Source of the DNA: Onthophagus taurus
Taxonomy: Eukaryota > Arthropoda > Insecta > Coleoptera > Scarabaeidae
Length of the DNA: 64,000 nucleotides
Direction: 5' to 3'
Assembly (NCBI RefSeq): GCF_036711975.1
Contig: NC_091972.1
Location: 27,905,001 to 27,969,000 of the forward strand
Shown here piece after piece: positions 34,185 to 43,854 of the stretch. The translations under genes and the position numbers were made by a program. The first letter of the stretch is position 1, and each line of letters begins with the position of its first letter. A model generated the notes under the pieces. The model saw nothing but the letters and a program-made list of their open reading frames with translations. It made no database searches and was not told the origin of the DNA.

Positions 34185-34850
34185 ATAATAATTTATTTCC
34201 AAAAAACTTAAAAGTTACAGGTCGTCAGATATAGTATTTGTATTTCATTATGTAATTCAGAACATTATAGAAAATATAACAATACAGAATATATGACAAG
34301 ATTTCTACAGCTTCAGTATGGGTTTTCACCAAAGTGCTCCCTTAATCTCTTTTTGTAATGGAATGTTATAAAATTTTACGTCCTCGTTGGTGGTATGGAA
34401 TTTGTAGAGATGCGTTGTTCCTCGTACTGTATTGATGATATTGCGCTCTATACGACACATCATTCATGATTTGTTTTATGAAACTAAAACATCTATAGAT
34501 ATACAGCAAATAGACAGTGATTATTTTTAATTCTTTAAACAATGGTTCAGCTCCTAGGGAACTTCTCCAGAACAACACACTATAAGATATAATGCTTTGG
34601 AAATTTGAGTAATACACCTTCATTGCTGTATGTCGATATATCAATCTCATCACTATTCTTAGCTGGAAAACTACTGAACTGAGTTTTTTTCCAACTTCAT
34701 GTTTCTGTGTATTCCATTTCAGAGAACTCTCTAGGAGTACTCCCAGTAGTTTAGCTGCTGTTGCACCAGTGGATTTAGTGTGAAACTCAATTCTTTGTGT
34801 TTTTTTTTCATTCAGTTGCAATAGCTAGATGCTCCAGTAGGGTTGTACTT
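34185..34850 (-). pseudogene. LINE 3' end 2 (minus strand)
   Basis: The segment 34821-34366 encodes KLLGVLLESSLKWNTQKHE, then ISYSVLFWRSS, the thumb/C-terminal region of a LINE reverse transcriptase ('LGVxLDxxLxWxxHI...YGIxxWG'). It is separate from the neighbour at 33.5-34.2 kb and is likewise 5'-truncated. Confidence 0.65.
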
Positions 34851-34899
34851 GTTGCAGTTTACTACTAAATATAAAATCTCTATTAAAGTCCAACCTGTA

Positions 34900-35260
34900 A
34901 CATTATATAATTTAATTAGCTTCGTAATGTTAATAATATTTATTTTATGAATATTAACTTACCTGAGTCTCTTTCTTGAAATTCCGACATTTACGTCTTA
35001 ATCTGTAACCATCTGTATCTTCGTTATTATTAACAATTAGACTAACATAAGTTGGGTTAAATAGTAATAATTTAATGTAAGGAATTCGCTGTTACTCTGT
35101 GTCCCATTAGTAACGGACCACTCTGTATAATTTAATTACCTCATAATGTCGATAATATTTATGAATATTAACTTACCTGAGTCTCTTTCTTGAAATTCCG
35201 ACATTTTCGTCTTAATTTCATCTACAAATTCATTATACGTATTGTAAAGATCAAAGCTAA
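34900..35260 (-). repeat. Duplicated segment carrying a candidate short start exon
   Basis: A block of about 100 bp (TAATTTAATTA...TGAATATTAACTTACC...) occurs twice, at about 34909-35005 and 35127-35210. On the minus strand each copy reads ATG, then SEFQERDS, then G followed by GTAAGT: a nine-codon open start exon with a perfect donor. Conservation of both ATG and donor in the two copies suggests real coding use, perhaps as first exon of a GTPase-family gene, but the phase (1) does not fit the known acceptors. Confidence 0.35.
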
Positions 35261-35670
35261 TGTTATAATTTTATTCCTTGTATTAAATGATTTTATTTTT
35301 ACATGTTCCTTAGAACTTAAGAAGTAAATTTGATAGAATCCATGTTGCAGGTTTTAATTAAGGTATTATTAATAAAAAAACACTATAAAAAACTTCTTTC
35401 CTGTTTTATTTGTAAATTTCCTCAGTACCGGTTTCGACCTTTAGATTAGGACATAATCAGCCGAATGGTCAAATCTTTCGAGTCGTTCTGTTTCGTTAAG
35501 CGTATAATGTTTGGTTAAGTATTTAGTGTAAGTAATAGTTTCTTGTAAATATTCTAAGAAGTTTTAACATGTTGTTGATTTATGTTGATTTTTGAAAAGA
35601 AAGATTTGAAATCGATTGTTCTGATCATAATTTTTGTTACCTAAATCCATTTGTAACAGTAAACTAGCTT
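35261..35670. other. Nothing firm
   Basis: AT-rich sequence with a CGGTTTCGACCTTTAGATTA motif at about 35430 of the kind seen in LINE 5' or 3' untranslated regions. No feature assigned. Confidence 0.4.
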
Positions 35671-35679
35671 ATGGCGTAT

Positions 35680-35919
35680 ATGATAATGAAATTAGTGTTA
35701 AGTTTGTTAATCCGGGCGATGATGGCGTGTAAGACAATTAAAATGTTACACTATAATATACAGGGTCTTAATGGTAAAAACTTGCAGCTTGAAATTTTTG
35801 CCAAAGATAATAATTTTGATATTCTGTGTTTGAATGAACATTTGTTGTCAGAAGATGAAACAAATTCTTTGAAAATATATGGGTTTGCTAATACATCAAA
35901 TTTTTGTCGCCATTTATAG
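35680..35919 (+). pseudogene. LINE endonuclease start, truncated
   Basis: The plus strand reads MLHYNIQGLNGKNLQLE and FDILCLNEHLLSEDE, the opening motifs of an APE-type LINE endonuclease. Similarity ends at about 35910 and the remainder of the element is not present. Confidence 0.6.
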
Positions 35920-36059
35920 TGACTATTTCATTCATAACGTTAACAGCCAATAAGAATTCGGGGTTTTCCGGCAATTGCCAGTATTTCAGCGGTTATTTGG
36001 CCGTAACCATGGAGAACGATAATACGAACCTTTGTATTATCGCTGTAATACGAACCTTT

Positions 36060-36848
36060 TGTCACAAACTAGCTCTCGAGAAGTTCTCGTTTCCCGTAGT
36101 GGGTTTCCTAGCTAGGTCCACGGAGCGGCTCGCGTACCCAACTGTCCACGCACTACCGTTTTCTTGATAGCTAGCAATGACTGAGTTAGGGTTTGGCACA
36201 CTGCATTCGTTCACTTGAAAGCGAACGGCAGTAATTTGAAATTAAGAATAAAAATAGATTGAAAGAAAACGAAATTTCACTGCTAAAGAATAAGTTTGCT
36301 TTATTTTTGAACAAGAACGTATTATATTATATATATAAAAAAAAACAACTGACAAAGATTTTAAAAAGTAAAAATTACATGACATAAGCTATTCAACAAC
36401 ATCATTACGGAATTTGCCGAGGTGGTTAGCAGGTTCAATGAGAAATCGGAAGTTTAAGATTTTAATAACGCTTACCCGTTTGTTAAAGTAAAATATTCAT
36501 CGAAGAAAGAGAATCCAATTCAACGAATTTTATAACTAAATTGCTATAAGTTCAAATCGCACGACTCGAATTTAAAAACACAACAAAAACTTTAATTTCC
36601 CGGTTTCGCCCGATGCTTTTCTGTTCCAATCCCGTAACCGACTCCCCGATTTTTTCTTCATTTCTTCCCTGCTCCATCTACTCTAACTGCCACCTCGGCA
36701 CATTCCTGCCAGAACCGCCTACGTAGTATTTAGTCTGGACCCTCGGTTCTCAAGACGCAACTTCGTAATTAAATTACAAAGTTCTGCCTGTATTGCGTTT
36801 TATTATTTTTTTTAATCGCTTTCGAATCCCAAAATGCGGTTTGTTACA
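36060..36848 (-). repeat. 3' LTR of macro-domain Ty3 element
   Basis: 789 bp; on the minus strand it starts TGTAACAAACCGC and ends GTTTGTGACA. Same length and, by eye, same sequence as the other LTR at 45219-46007. Confidence 0.92.
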
Positions 36849-36868
36849 TCCCTCCCACCTTTTTAAAA
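36849..36868 (-). promoter_or_regulatory. Polypurine tract
   Basis: Minus-strand AAAAAGGTGGGAGGGA abuts the 3' LTR start. This is the expected primer for plus-strand DNA synthesis. Confidence 0.85.
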
Positions 36869-37509
36869 GAAGGCTCCCCTAAGAGCCTTATTTATGATAC
36901 CAAAATGAACAATACAAACCGCATTCTAGTATTTCCGATATCTACTTGAAATCTTAAGAATCAACAATCTCAATCGTTACAAAAAGTCTACATCTAAACA
37001 CTTCTCAGTAACATAGAGTCCAATTTTCACATAATTTTAATTACGGAAACACATTTTTATTGATATTCTTTTGAAACAAAAAGTCAATTTCTTTTTTTTT
37101 TTACATATGCATTTTAGTCACTTTCTTAAGAGTCTTTCACCGATTTTAACACTTAATTTATTAAAAATTATTTTAAAAGTTGTAACATAGTCCTTCACAC
37201 CAAAACGTTTAAGAACTACCACGCACGCACAGTCAAGTAGTCGAAGTAGAGAAGCTGTCATCACATCTCGGGGCGACCTGACGGGTGCTACTACATTTCT
37301 TCGGTGGAAAATAAACATGTTCTCAGCTGGCTCCATTTATGTGTCGACGATAAGACATTGTTGATTTATTTAGAATGTTTTTTTTTTATTTACAAATGAT
37401 AGGAATCGTATATTTCAGGATTTTTTTGAATGAAGGACAATTTCGGAGTAAGTATTCTTGGTTTAATAGGATCTGTAACAGACGAAGTTGTCTGAATCTT
37501 GGTTACCAT

Positions 37510-38500
37510 TTATTTCCGCATCCAACTTGGAGAGGTCGGTACCTCAGAATATATATTTGAAACCATCACTTCAGGGCTTGTGGAATTGGTTGCCTCAGGA
37601 ACTATGTTAGTCGGAGTTTCTGGCGAAGCAAGATCCTCACCCCTTCTCTGATTAAGAAGCCACATCGTAAAATTTTTCCACAACTGGCCAAGATGACGAT
37701 ACCGCATCCCAAGGTTTTATATATTGCGTAGCCATTCAATATCACGCTAGCGAGTCCCTTTACGAAACACAATAAAACAATCACTCGTGCGATAACGTGC
37801 TCTTAGCAAATTTACGCAACTCTTCCGCATGAAATAGTTGAATCCAGTTCTTATTTTTCTGTCTTCTTTCCCTGGATTTTTCTAATAATGACATTGTTTA
37901 TAGCTGATCGTTCCAAGCCGACTTGTACTATTTCTTGTGCTTGTCTGACGTCTTCGTTGTTATAAATTTCGGCCACTCCCAAATTCATAATGGTACTAAA
38001 TTTTGATTTCTGAATCTTCATAAGGTAGAAGTCCATCAGGTGGTGTCTGGGATACCTGCAGTGGTGTTAAGGCTACCCAGGGCTTTTCAATCTGATACAT
38101 TGGTGAATTAATGAGGTTGCGGTCAACCTGGTCTGCATAGTCCAGGAGTACATGTGTCATTGGCGACTCAAAATAGGACCGGTTATCCGTATCAGAGACA
38201 GGAAGTTCATGGTAACAAGTATACGTTTTTCTTACTTGCACTCTCTTTGGTACACATTTCAATATGTACAGGACTTCTCCGATTGCACGGCCGACATAAC
38301 TCGTTTCATTCTTAGCGAGCAAACTAACGGTGGTTGGTGATAACGGGGCCAACAATAAGCGATTTTTATGTGTTTCTATATACGATTTGTCGGTGAATCC
38401 GGGCTCTTTGGACTATTTGCACTTGTAACATGTTTTCTACATAATTGGACCTTATTTGTGAACAATCTCCAACGTTTTTTTTTTTTTAGCGATATGAGAC
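37510..38500 (-). pseudogene. Env-like remnant of the Ty3 element
   Basis: Between pol and the 3' LTR are three overlapping minus-strand segments. 38355-37996 holds AIGEVLYILKCVP and CYHELPV followed by Cys-poor, Pro-rich text; 38036-37851 continues into a helical region; 37784-37602 has a hydrophobic, membrane-spanning-like stretch with NGYAIYKTLG; an overlapping frame at 37707-37510 supplies a polar tail. The pattern (receptor-like ectodomain end, transmembrane segment, short tail) fits an envelope glycoprotein of the type found in insect errantivirus-like and related elements. The N-terminal ectodomain is missing and frames are shifted, so it is non-functional. The exact envelope family is not established here. 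Confidence 0.55.
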
Positions 38501-38839
38501 TAATATTAACACTACGGGCGCTACAATCGTATGCGATAATAAATTGTTAATCCTATAATTATGTAGGCTCCAATCGCCAATAAAGTAGTTAAGAGCGCTG
38601 AAACAAACAAAAACAAAAATCCGATTTTCCGGTGTTTAGTAATCAACAACAGAATAGACAATAAAAGCTATTAATTATATATTTTTTTTTTATTATTTAA
38701 AAAAAAATAAATAAATTTATTTTCTTTTTAATTTTAGTATTTAACTTATTAATTTACTTATTTTAATATTAATATTTTTATTTATTTATTAGTTATTTAT
38801 TTTTTTTTTCTTTTTTTTTTTACCTGTATACCTTATACT
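38501..38839. other. A/T homopolymer-rich gap after pol
   Basis: Runs of T and TTTATTTA repeats between the pol stop and the env-like remnant; it probably marks the deletion that removed the start of env. Confidence 0.5.
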
Positions 38840-41800
38840 TTACCTATACCTAGCTGGAAGTTTTATGGCTCTCCTCTCCCGTCGTATTGCCAACGGTTCT
38901 TCAAGGGGTTCATCTATTAATTCTGGTGCCTTAATAATAATGCTATCGTCCTCACGTTCTCTTTCTATTTCTGAAGGGTTTTCAGAAGGTTCAGCTATTG
39001 ACTCCAACAACTCCTTACTCATACATTCATTTTTCCCTTCCAGATTTTCTGCTGTACTAGTATCATCACTCTCTTCTAGAATTAATCGTCTCGGACATAT
39101 ATTAATTTTTGGGCAGGGGGTCTCATTTAGTAAATCTGTTACTCCTGTATTTTTTCGAAAAGTCAGATCCGGTGTATGTAAACTGATTATCGGCATATGT
39201 GGCTCAACATACCGGTCTTCGTTTATTTCTTCGAGGTGTACATTCGAATCTAGGCTTTTACACTCTTTCGGGGTTGATTCTTTATTAGTTCGAAATGATT
39301 TCAATCTATTACTATGTACAATAGATTTTAGCTTTCCGTTTACTGATGTAATTTCGTAGTTCTCTGGTCCTTTAGTTTTTGTAATCATGTACGGTCCTAT
39401 CCAAGGTTGGGCTAATTTTCTATTTAGACCTGGTTTTATAGATGTGTCTTTTAAGAGTACCAACTCTCCTACGTAAAAATCTCTGTGCTTACTTCTTTTA
39501 TTATAATACTCAGCCTGTCTTCGAGCGGCAAGCTGCAAACTTTCAAAAACCGTCTCATACACGTGGTTCATTCGCGCTGCCAATTCCGTCACATAGTTCT
39601 CATCACAGTCGTACTTACACCTGGAGGGTCGGAGAAAAACATCCACTGGTAATTCCATTTCCCTGCCGTATAACAAAAAGTGGGGGGTATAGCCCGTACT
39701 GCTATGCACCGTTGATCTGTACGCCAGAAGAACATAGGGTAACCATTCATCCCAGGTTCTTTGGTCCTTTTTAACATAGTGAGATAGTACGTCTTTGATC
39801 ACCCGATGACTTCTCTCGATAAGACCATTGCACTCGGGATGATACGGTGTGGTTTGTATTTTGTCGATATTTAATAGCTTACAAATTTCCTTCATGAGTG
39901 ACGACACAAAATTTGTACCCTGATCGGTGAGCAACTGCAGAGGAGTACCGTGGCGACTTACTATTTGTGTTACAAAAGCTCGAGCCACAGTATCAGCCTT
40001 CTGATCAGGTAAGGCTACTGCCTCTAAATATTTGGTGAAATAGTCCTGGAACGTAAGTATATACTTGTTTCCTTTGTATGTTGTTGGTAACGGACCCACT
40101 ATGTCCATTGAACTTCTTTCGAATGGCTTTCGAACAGTTGTAAATTTTTGCAAGGGTGCTCTAGACATATGGGGGGAAGTTTTACGTCTATTGCATGACT
40201 CACAATTCGAACAATACTTTTTAACATCACGTGTCATAGACGGCCAAAATACCCTATCCTTAAGTAAAGCTAATGTTTTCGCTTGACCGCCATGACCTGC
40301 AAATGGTAAATCGTGGTAATCATGCAAAGCCTTCTGCACAAATGATTTCGGCAACACTAGTACTTCTTTTCCTAACTCATCAGTTTTAAATAAGAGCTTA
40401 TCATTATCTATGAAATAACTATCCCTAAGATCTTTGTTTGATGAAAGCGAATCCCGTATTTCAATGCAAAACTCGTCCTTATCTTGTTCTTTCAAAATAA
40501 CATTTTTATCCCAACCTGGCGTTGCTATATTTTCCTGTATTTTACATAGTGTTTTGTTTTTAACAAAAGGTAATTTATATACCATTATCATGGTATTCGT
40601 TCCCTCAAAACATTCTCTTAATTCTTCTTTAACTAGGCTCCACTTTAGTTTATCGAGACCACATCCTATTCTGGATATTGCCAAATATCTCTCCCCAGAT
40701 TTATTCATTTCCTCCCGTAACGTTTCTAGACACTGTCTCAACATGTGGTACGTTGGTTTATGGTAGTATTCGTCCTTTGTAATTAAATGGTATATTTTTC
40801 GTTTCTCCGCTATTTGCGGTACTATGTCACCAACTCCTTTCTCCTCGGATCTTAATTTTTCAACGGAGCCAAATCGCTTTTTAAATTCCTTTGCAACACC
40901 AGCTCCCATCGCAAAATCAGCCGAAACGCAATGAGCTAATACCCAACCTTGGGGAGCATCAAACAAATTTCCCTCTACTTCATTAATGCATAACTTATCT
41001 TTCTCATCCTTTCGGATTAGGGAAACTATACTGTTTCGGCTGAGAGCATCCACGTTTCCATGCTTTCGGCCCGGTCTGTGGATAATCTCGAAGTCATACT
41101 CCATTAGCATTAAAGCCCATCGTGCTAGTCTCGAGCTCGGGTCTTTGATATTCATCAACCATTTCAATGGTCTGTGGTCTGTTATGATAGTGAAACGGCG
41201 TCCATATAAGTAGCACCGAAATTGCTTTATCCCAAATATGACAGCAAGACACTCTTTTTCGGTAGTCGAATAGTTTAGCTCAGCCTTCTTTAGTCCTCTA
41301 CTAGCGAAAGCCACAGGGCGTTCATTTCCCTCTCTCACCTGACTAAGTATAGCACCTAATCCTGTGTTACTCGCGTCTGTAGCCAAGATGAAAGGCTCAT
41401 TGAAATCTGGGAAAATTAATACCGATTCTGATGTTATCGCGGCCTTTAAGCTTTCCACCGCTTCCAATTGCTCTTTTTCGAATTTAAACGCGACATCTTT
41501 GCGCGTTAACTTCGTAATTGGGGCCGCTAATCGGGTAAAGTCCGGTATAAATTTCCTATACCATCCCACCAGCCCCAAAAATTCTCTACAATTCCTAACG
41601 TTTTTTGGAACGGGGAAATTCTGTATCGAATTGATTTTTCCCGGATCCGGTTGAACGCCTTGGGCAGATATTATGTGACCAAGATAAGACACCTTTGGGA
41701 CCGCGATCTGGCTTTTCTCCATCTTAAGTTTTAGTCCTGCATCTCGGATTCTATCAAAAATAGTTTGTAGTTTGTTCACATGATCGTCGACACCCGTTCC

Positions 41801-42586
41801 ATTGAAAATTATTATATCATCTAAATAGACGAGGCAATGAGTACCTAACAATCCCGAAAATGTAAAATTCATGAAGCGCTGAAACGTCGCGGGGGCATTT
41901 ACTAGCCCAAACATCATTCGGTTGCTCTCATAGTGCCCGAACGGCGTGGAGAAAGCTGTTTTTTCTCGGTCATTCTTCTCCACTTCTATTTGATGGTACG
42001 CCGACGCTACATCAAACACGCTAAACAGATTAGTCTTCCCTAACACATCTACTGTCTCTTGCAGATTCGGCAACGGGTACACATCTTTCTTAGTTACCGC
42101 GTTGAGTCCTCGGTAATCTATACATACTCGGGGTTTTATCGATCCGTCTGACATCTGCCGGTTAACGATTACAACCGGCGCCGACCAGGGTGAATGAGAT
42201 GGTTTAATAATATTTTTCTTTAACAGCTTATCTATTTCTTCCTGTAAGAACTCTCGTTGATGAACTGGTACTCTATATGGACGTTTACTAATTGGTGGTA
42301 CATTCTCAGTAATAATTTGATGTTTGACCTTGTGAGTTTTCGTAAAACTTTCGTCACTATTGTCGAAAATATCTCGATAATCTAATAACAATTTTTCAAC
42401 TTTCTCTTTGTCTGTTTCTGATAGATGAGCCAATGAGATCGATTCCAAAAATGTTGATGTCTCTTCGTTTTCTCTTATCATTGCAACCATCTCGCTTTTT
42501 ACTTCTGGATTAACCTTCTTATTCGGTATTATACAACTATACGCTCTAGCTATCTCTGTATGCTTTGGAATCGTTATTGATTCTTC
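38840..42586 (-). CDS. Pol of the Ty3 element: RT, RNase H, macro domain, integrase
   Basis: From the first Met (42490) 1,216 residues. RT spans about 60-320, with KPRVCIDYRGLN and the catalytic VYLDDII. RNase H spans about 340-480, with ATDASNTGLGA, EKECLAV and ITDHRPL. A macro domain fills about 500-640 (see separate entry). Integrase has an HHCC zinc region near 720-770, Asp in MDIVGPLP (about 794), Asp in LTDQGTNF and Glu in GLIERSH with 35 residues between, and a WIGPYMI motif (GPY/F) near 1040. The last 140 residues are an acidic tail without a chromodomain. The frame is the same as that of the protease ORF, separated only by the TGA at 42587-42589, so Pol is normally made as a Gag-Pro-Pol fusion. 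Confidence 0.93.
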   Translation of the reverse strand, partial: EESITIPKHTEIARAYSCIIPNKKVNPEVKSEMVAMIRENEETSTFLESISLAHLSETDKEKVEKLLLDYRDIFDNSDESFTKTHKVKHQIITENVPPISKRPYRVPVHQREFLQEEIDKLLKKNIIKPSHSPWSAPVVIVNRQMSDGSIKPRVCIDYRGLNAVTKKDVYPLPNLQETVDVLGKTNLFSVFDVASAYHQIEVEKNDREKTAFSTPFGHYESNRMMFGLVNAPATFQRFMNFTFSGLLGTHCLVYLDDIIIFNGTGVDDHVNKLQTIFDRIRDAGLKLKMEKSQIAVPKVSYLGHIISAQGVQPDPGKINSIQNFPVPKNVRNCREFLGLVGWYRKFIPDFTRLAAPITKLTRKDVAFKFEKEQLEAVESLKAAITSESVLIFPDFNEPFILATDASNTGLGAILSQVREGNERPVAFASRGLKKAELNYSTTEKECLAVIFGIKQFRCYLYGRRFTIITDHRPLKWLMNIKDPSSRLARWALMLMEYDFEIIHRPGRKHGNVDALSRNSIVSLIRKDEKDKLCINEVEGNLFDAPQGWVLAHCVSADFAMGAGVAKEFKKRFGSVEKLRSEEKGVGDIVPQIAEKRKIYHLITKDEYYHKPTYHMLRQCLETLREEMNKSGERYLAISRIGCGLDKLKWSLVKEELRECFEGTNTMIMVYKLPFVKNKTLCKIQENIATPGWDKNVILKEQDKDEFCIEIRDSLSSNKDLRDSYFIDNDKLLFKTDELGKEVLVLPKSFVQKALHDYHDLPFAGHGGQAKTLALLKDRVFWPSMTRDVKKYCSNCESCNRRKTSPHMSRAPLQKFTTVRKPFERSSMDIVGPLPTTYKGNKYILTFQDYFTKYLEAVALPDQKADTVARAFVTQIVSRHGTPLQLLTDQGTNFVSSLMKEICKLLNIDKIQTTPYHPECNGLIERSHRVIKDVLSHYVKKDQRTWDEWLPYVLLAYRSTVHSSTGYTPHFLLYGREMELPVDVFLRPSRCKYDCDENYVTELAARMNHVYETVFESLQLAARRQAEYYNKRSKHRDFYVGELVLLKDTSIKPGLNRKLAQPWIGPYMITKTKGPENYEITSVNGKLKSIVHSNRLKSFRTNKESTPKECKSLDSNVHLEEINEDRYVEPHMPIISLHTPDLTFRKNTGVTDLLNETPCPKINICPRRLILEESDDTSTAENLEGKNECMSKELLESIAEPSENPSEIEREREDDSIIIKAPELIDEPLEEPLAIRRERRAIKLPARYR
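40572..40995 (-). other. TARG1/OARD1-type macro domain inside pol
   Basis: Residues about 500-640 of Pol read GNLFDAPQGWVLAHCVS, DFAMGAGVAKEFKKRFG, a GVGDIVP block, YHLITKDEYYHKPTY, and SRIGCGLDKLKW, then FEGTNTMIMVYKL. This is, motif for motif and over its full length, the macro fold of TARG1 (OARD1), which binds ADP-ribose and removes ADP-ribose from glutamate/aspartate side chains. TARG1's catalytic Lys84 corresponds to Lys in LITK (codon 40775-40777, residue 572) and Asp125 to Asp in GCGLD (codon 40652-40654, residue 613); the spacing, 41, is the same. It lies in frame between RNase H and the integrase zinc region. Activity is inferred, not shown. Confidence 0.9.
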
Positions 42587-43840
42587 TCATATGTTTGCAA
42601 CCAATACTCGTGGTTTTTCCCCTCTTGGAACAGCACATCTTCCTATTAATATATTTGGATGAAAGGGCGTTTTACTTGATTCAATTACAATGTCGTTCTT
42701 TTTATTATTATTACGCACGTCAACCGCTAACACCTTCTCTGTAAACGGTTCAACGATATCTTCTTCAACGGTGATAACAGGATTACATTGACAGTTTTTA
42801 TCATTGTTTATTTCGTTTTCTTCCGTATCTTTCATATCAGTTTCATCCTTAATTTCTTCTTCATTTTCGCATTCCCTTAACTCATTATTTTCTGCAACAA
42901 TTCGTGACTTCTGCGTCACTAATCCACTACTTCCGCTGGGGTCTTCTTGAATTTCGCCTTCTCGGCTCTCCCTTTGACTTTCTTTAGTCTTTAATTTCTC
43001 TGTTTTTTTTTCTTCTTCTTCTATTCTTCTATCGTGACAATCCCTGTCCACATTTACATCGATCATTCGGCGATACCCGGTTTCATAGTCATCGTTGCTA
43101 TCTGAACTTAACTCCCCAAACTCTTCTACCAAAACGTTTACCTCGAGTGGCATAAACCTCGTTCGTTGATTCGTCTCCTCGGTTACGTACTTTTCTTCGA
43201 CTTCACGTTTCTTTATTAGATACTCCGTCCTTGTTACTTGCGGTTCGATTAAATTTATTTCCGTTGATAATTCTGATATATAATCATTCGCGAGTTCCAA
43301 ATTATCTACCTGACCTACACCCAAACCTGATGTGGTGGATTCTCTACATTCAAGGGAATCTGTAGACACAATACGCTGCGACCCCAAATTGACGTTCATG
43401 ATACTTGAAAATCTAACATCGATACCTCCTACATTTAGGCTACCTTTACTAAAATCAATAATTACATTGTGAAATTCCATAAAATCGCGTCCCAATACTC
43501 CATCTGTGGTTAAAGGCAAATTGTCCAAACATACATAGCACGAGAAATCTCCTAAATTCGATTCATTCCCCAATGAAAAATTTAACTCAGTCGTACCTAG
43601 CATGTCAATTCCGTGTCCCGTTATTCCCGAAATACTAAAATCTCCCGACATAGGTTTAATTGCTTCCGAAATTACACAAGAATGTTTAATTATCGTAACA
43701 GGAGAACCGGTGTCTACTAACATCGTTATTGGTTTGGTTTTATTGAACAATTTAATAGAAAAAGGTGTTTCAAAAATGAGTCTCATATGCGGTATAATCT
43801 TATTTACAGTTGGGTCATAATTTTCGACAGGCTTTATTGA
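42587..43840 (-). CDS. Protease and linker of the Ty3 element (pr part of pr-pol)
   Basis: The frame is open from the frameshift site (about 43903) to the TGA at 42587-42589; the first Met is 43786. Retropepsin motifs are LVDTGSPVTII (about 43720-43690) and GVLGRDFMEF (about 43500), about 70 residues apart as usual. A long acidic, low-complexity linker follows (EEEEKKTEKLKTKE and similar) before RT. There is no own start in a good context; expression is expected by -1 frameshifting from gag. Confidence 0.88.
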   Translation of the reverse strand, partial: SIKPVENYDPTVNKIIPHMRLIFETPFSIKLFNKTKPITMLVDTGSPVTIIKHSCVISEAIKPMSGDFSISGITGHGIDMLGTTELNFSLGNESNLGDFSCYVCLDNLPLTTDGVLGRDFMEFHNVIIDFSKGSLNVGGIDVRFSSIMNVNLGSQRIVSTDSLECRESTTSGLGVGQVDNLELANDYISELSTEINLIEPQVTRTEYLIKKREVEEKYVTEETNQRTRFMPLEVNVLVEEFGELSSDSNDDYETGYRRMIDVNVDRDCHDRRIEEEEKKTEKLKTKESQRESREGEIQEDPSGSSGLVTQKSRIVAENNELRECENEEEIKDETDMKDTEENEINNDKNCQCNPVITVEEDIVEPFTEKVLAVDVRNNNKKNDIVIESSKTPFHPNILIGRCAVPRGEKPRVLVANI

Positions 43841-43854
43841 CCTATCGTAACCCT

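Noticed and set aside
38865..39359. Plus-strand open frame of 164 codons over the pol C-terminus
   Set aside because: Shadow of the pol tail on the opposite strand, with no recognisable domain.
40572..40995. A separate host macro-domain gene nested in the retrotransposon
   Set aside because: The domain is in frame with RT and integrase, with no splice sites, start or stop of its own.
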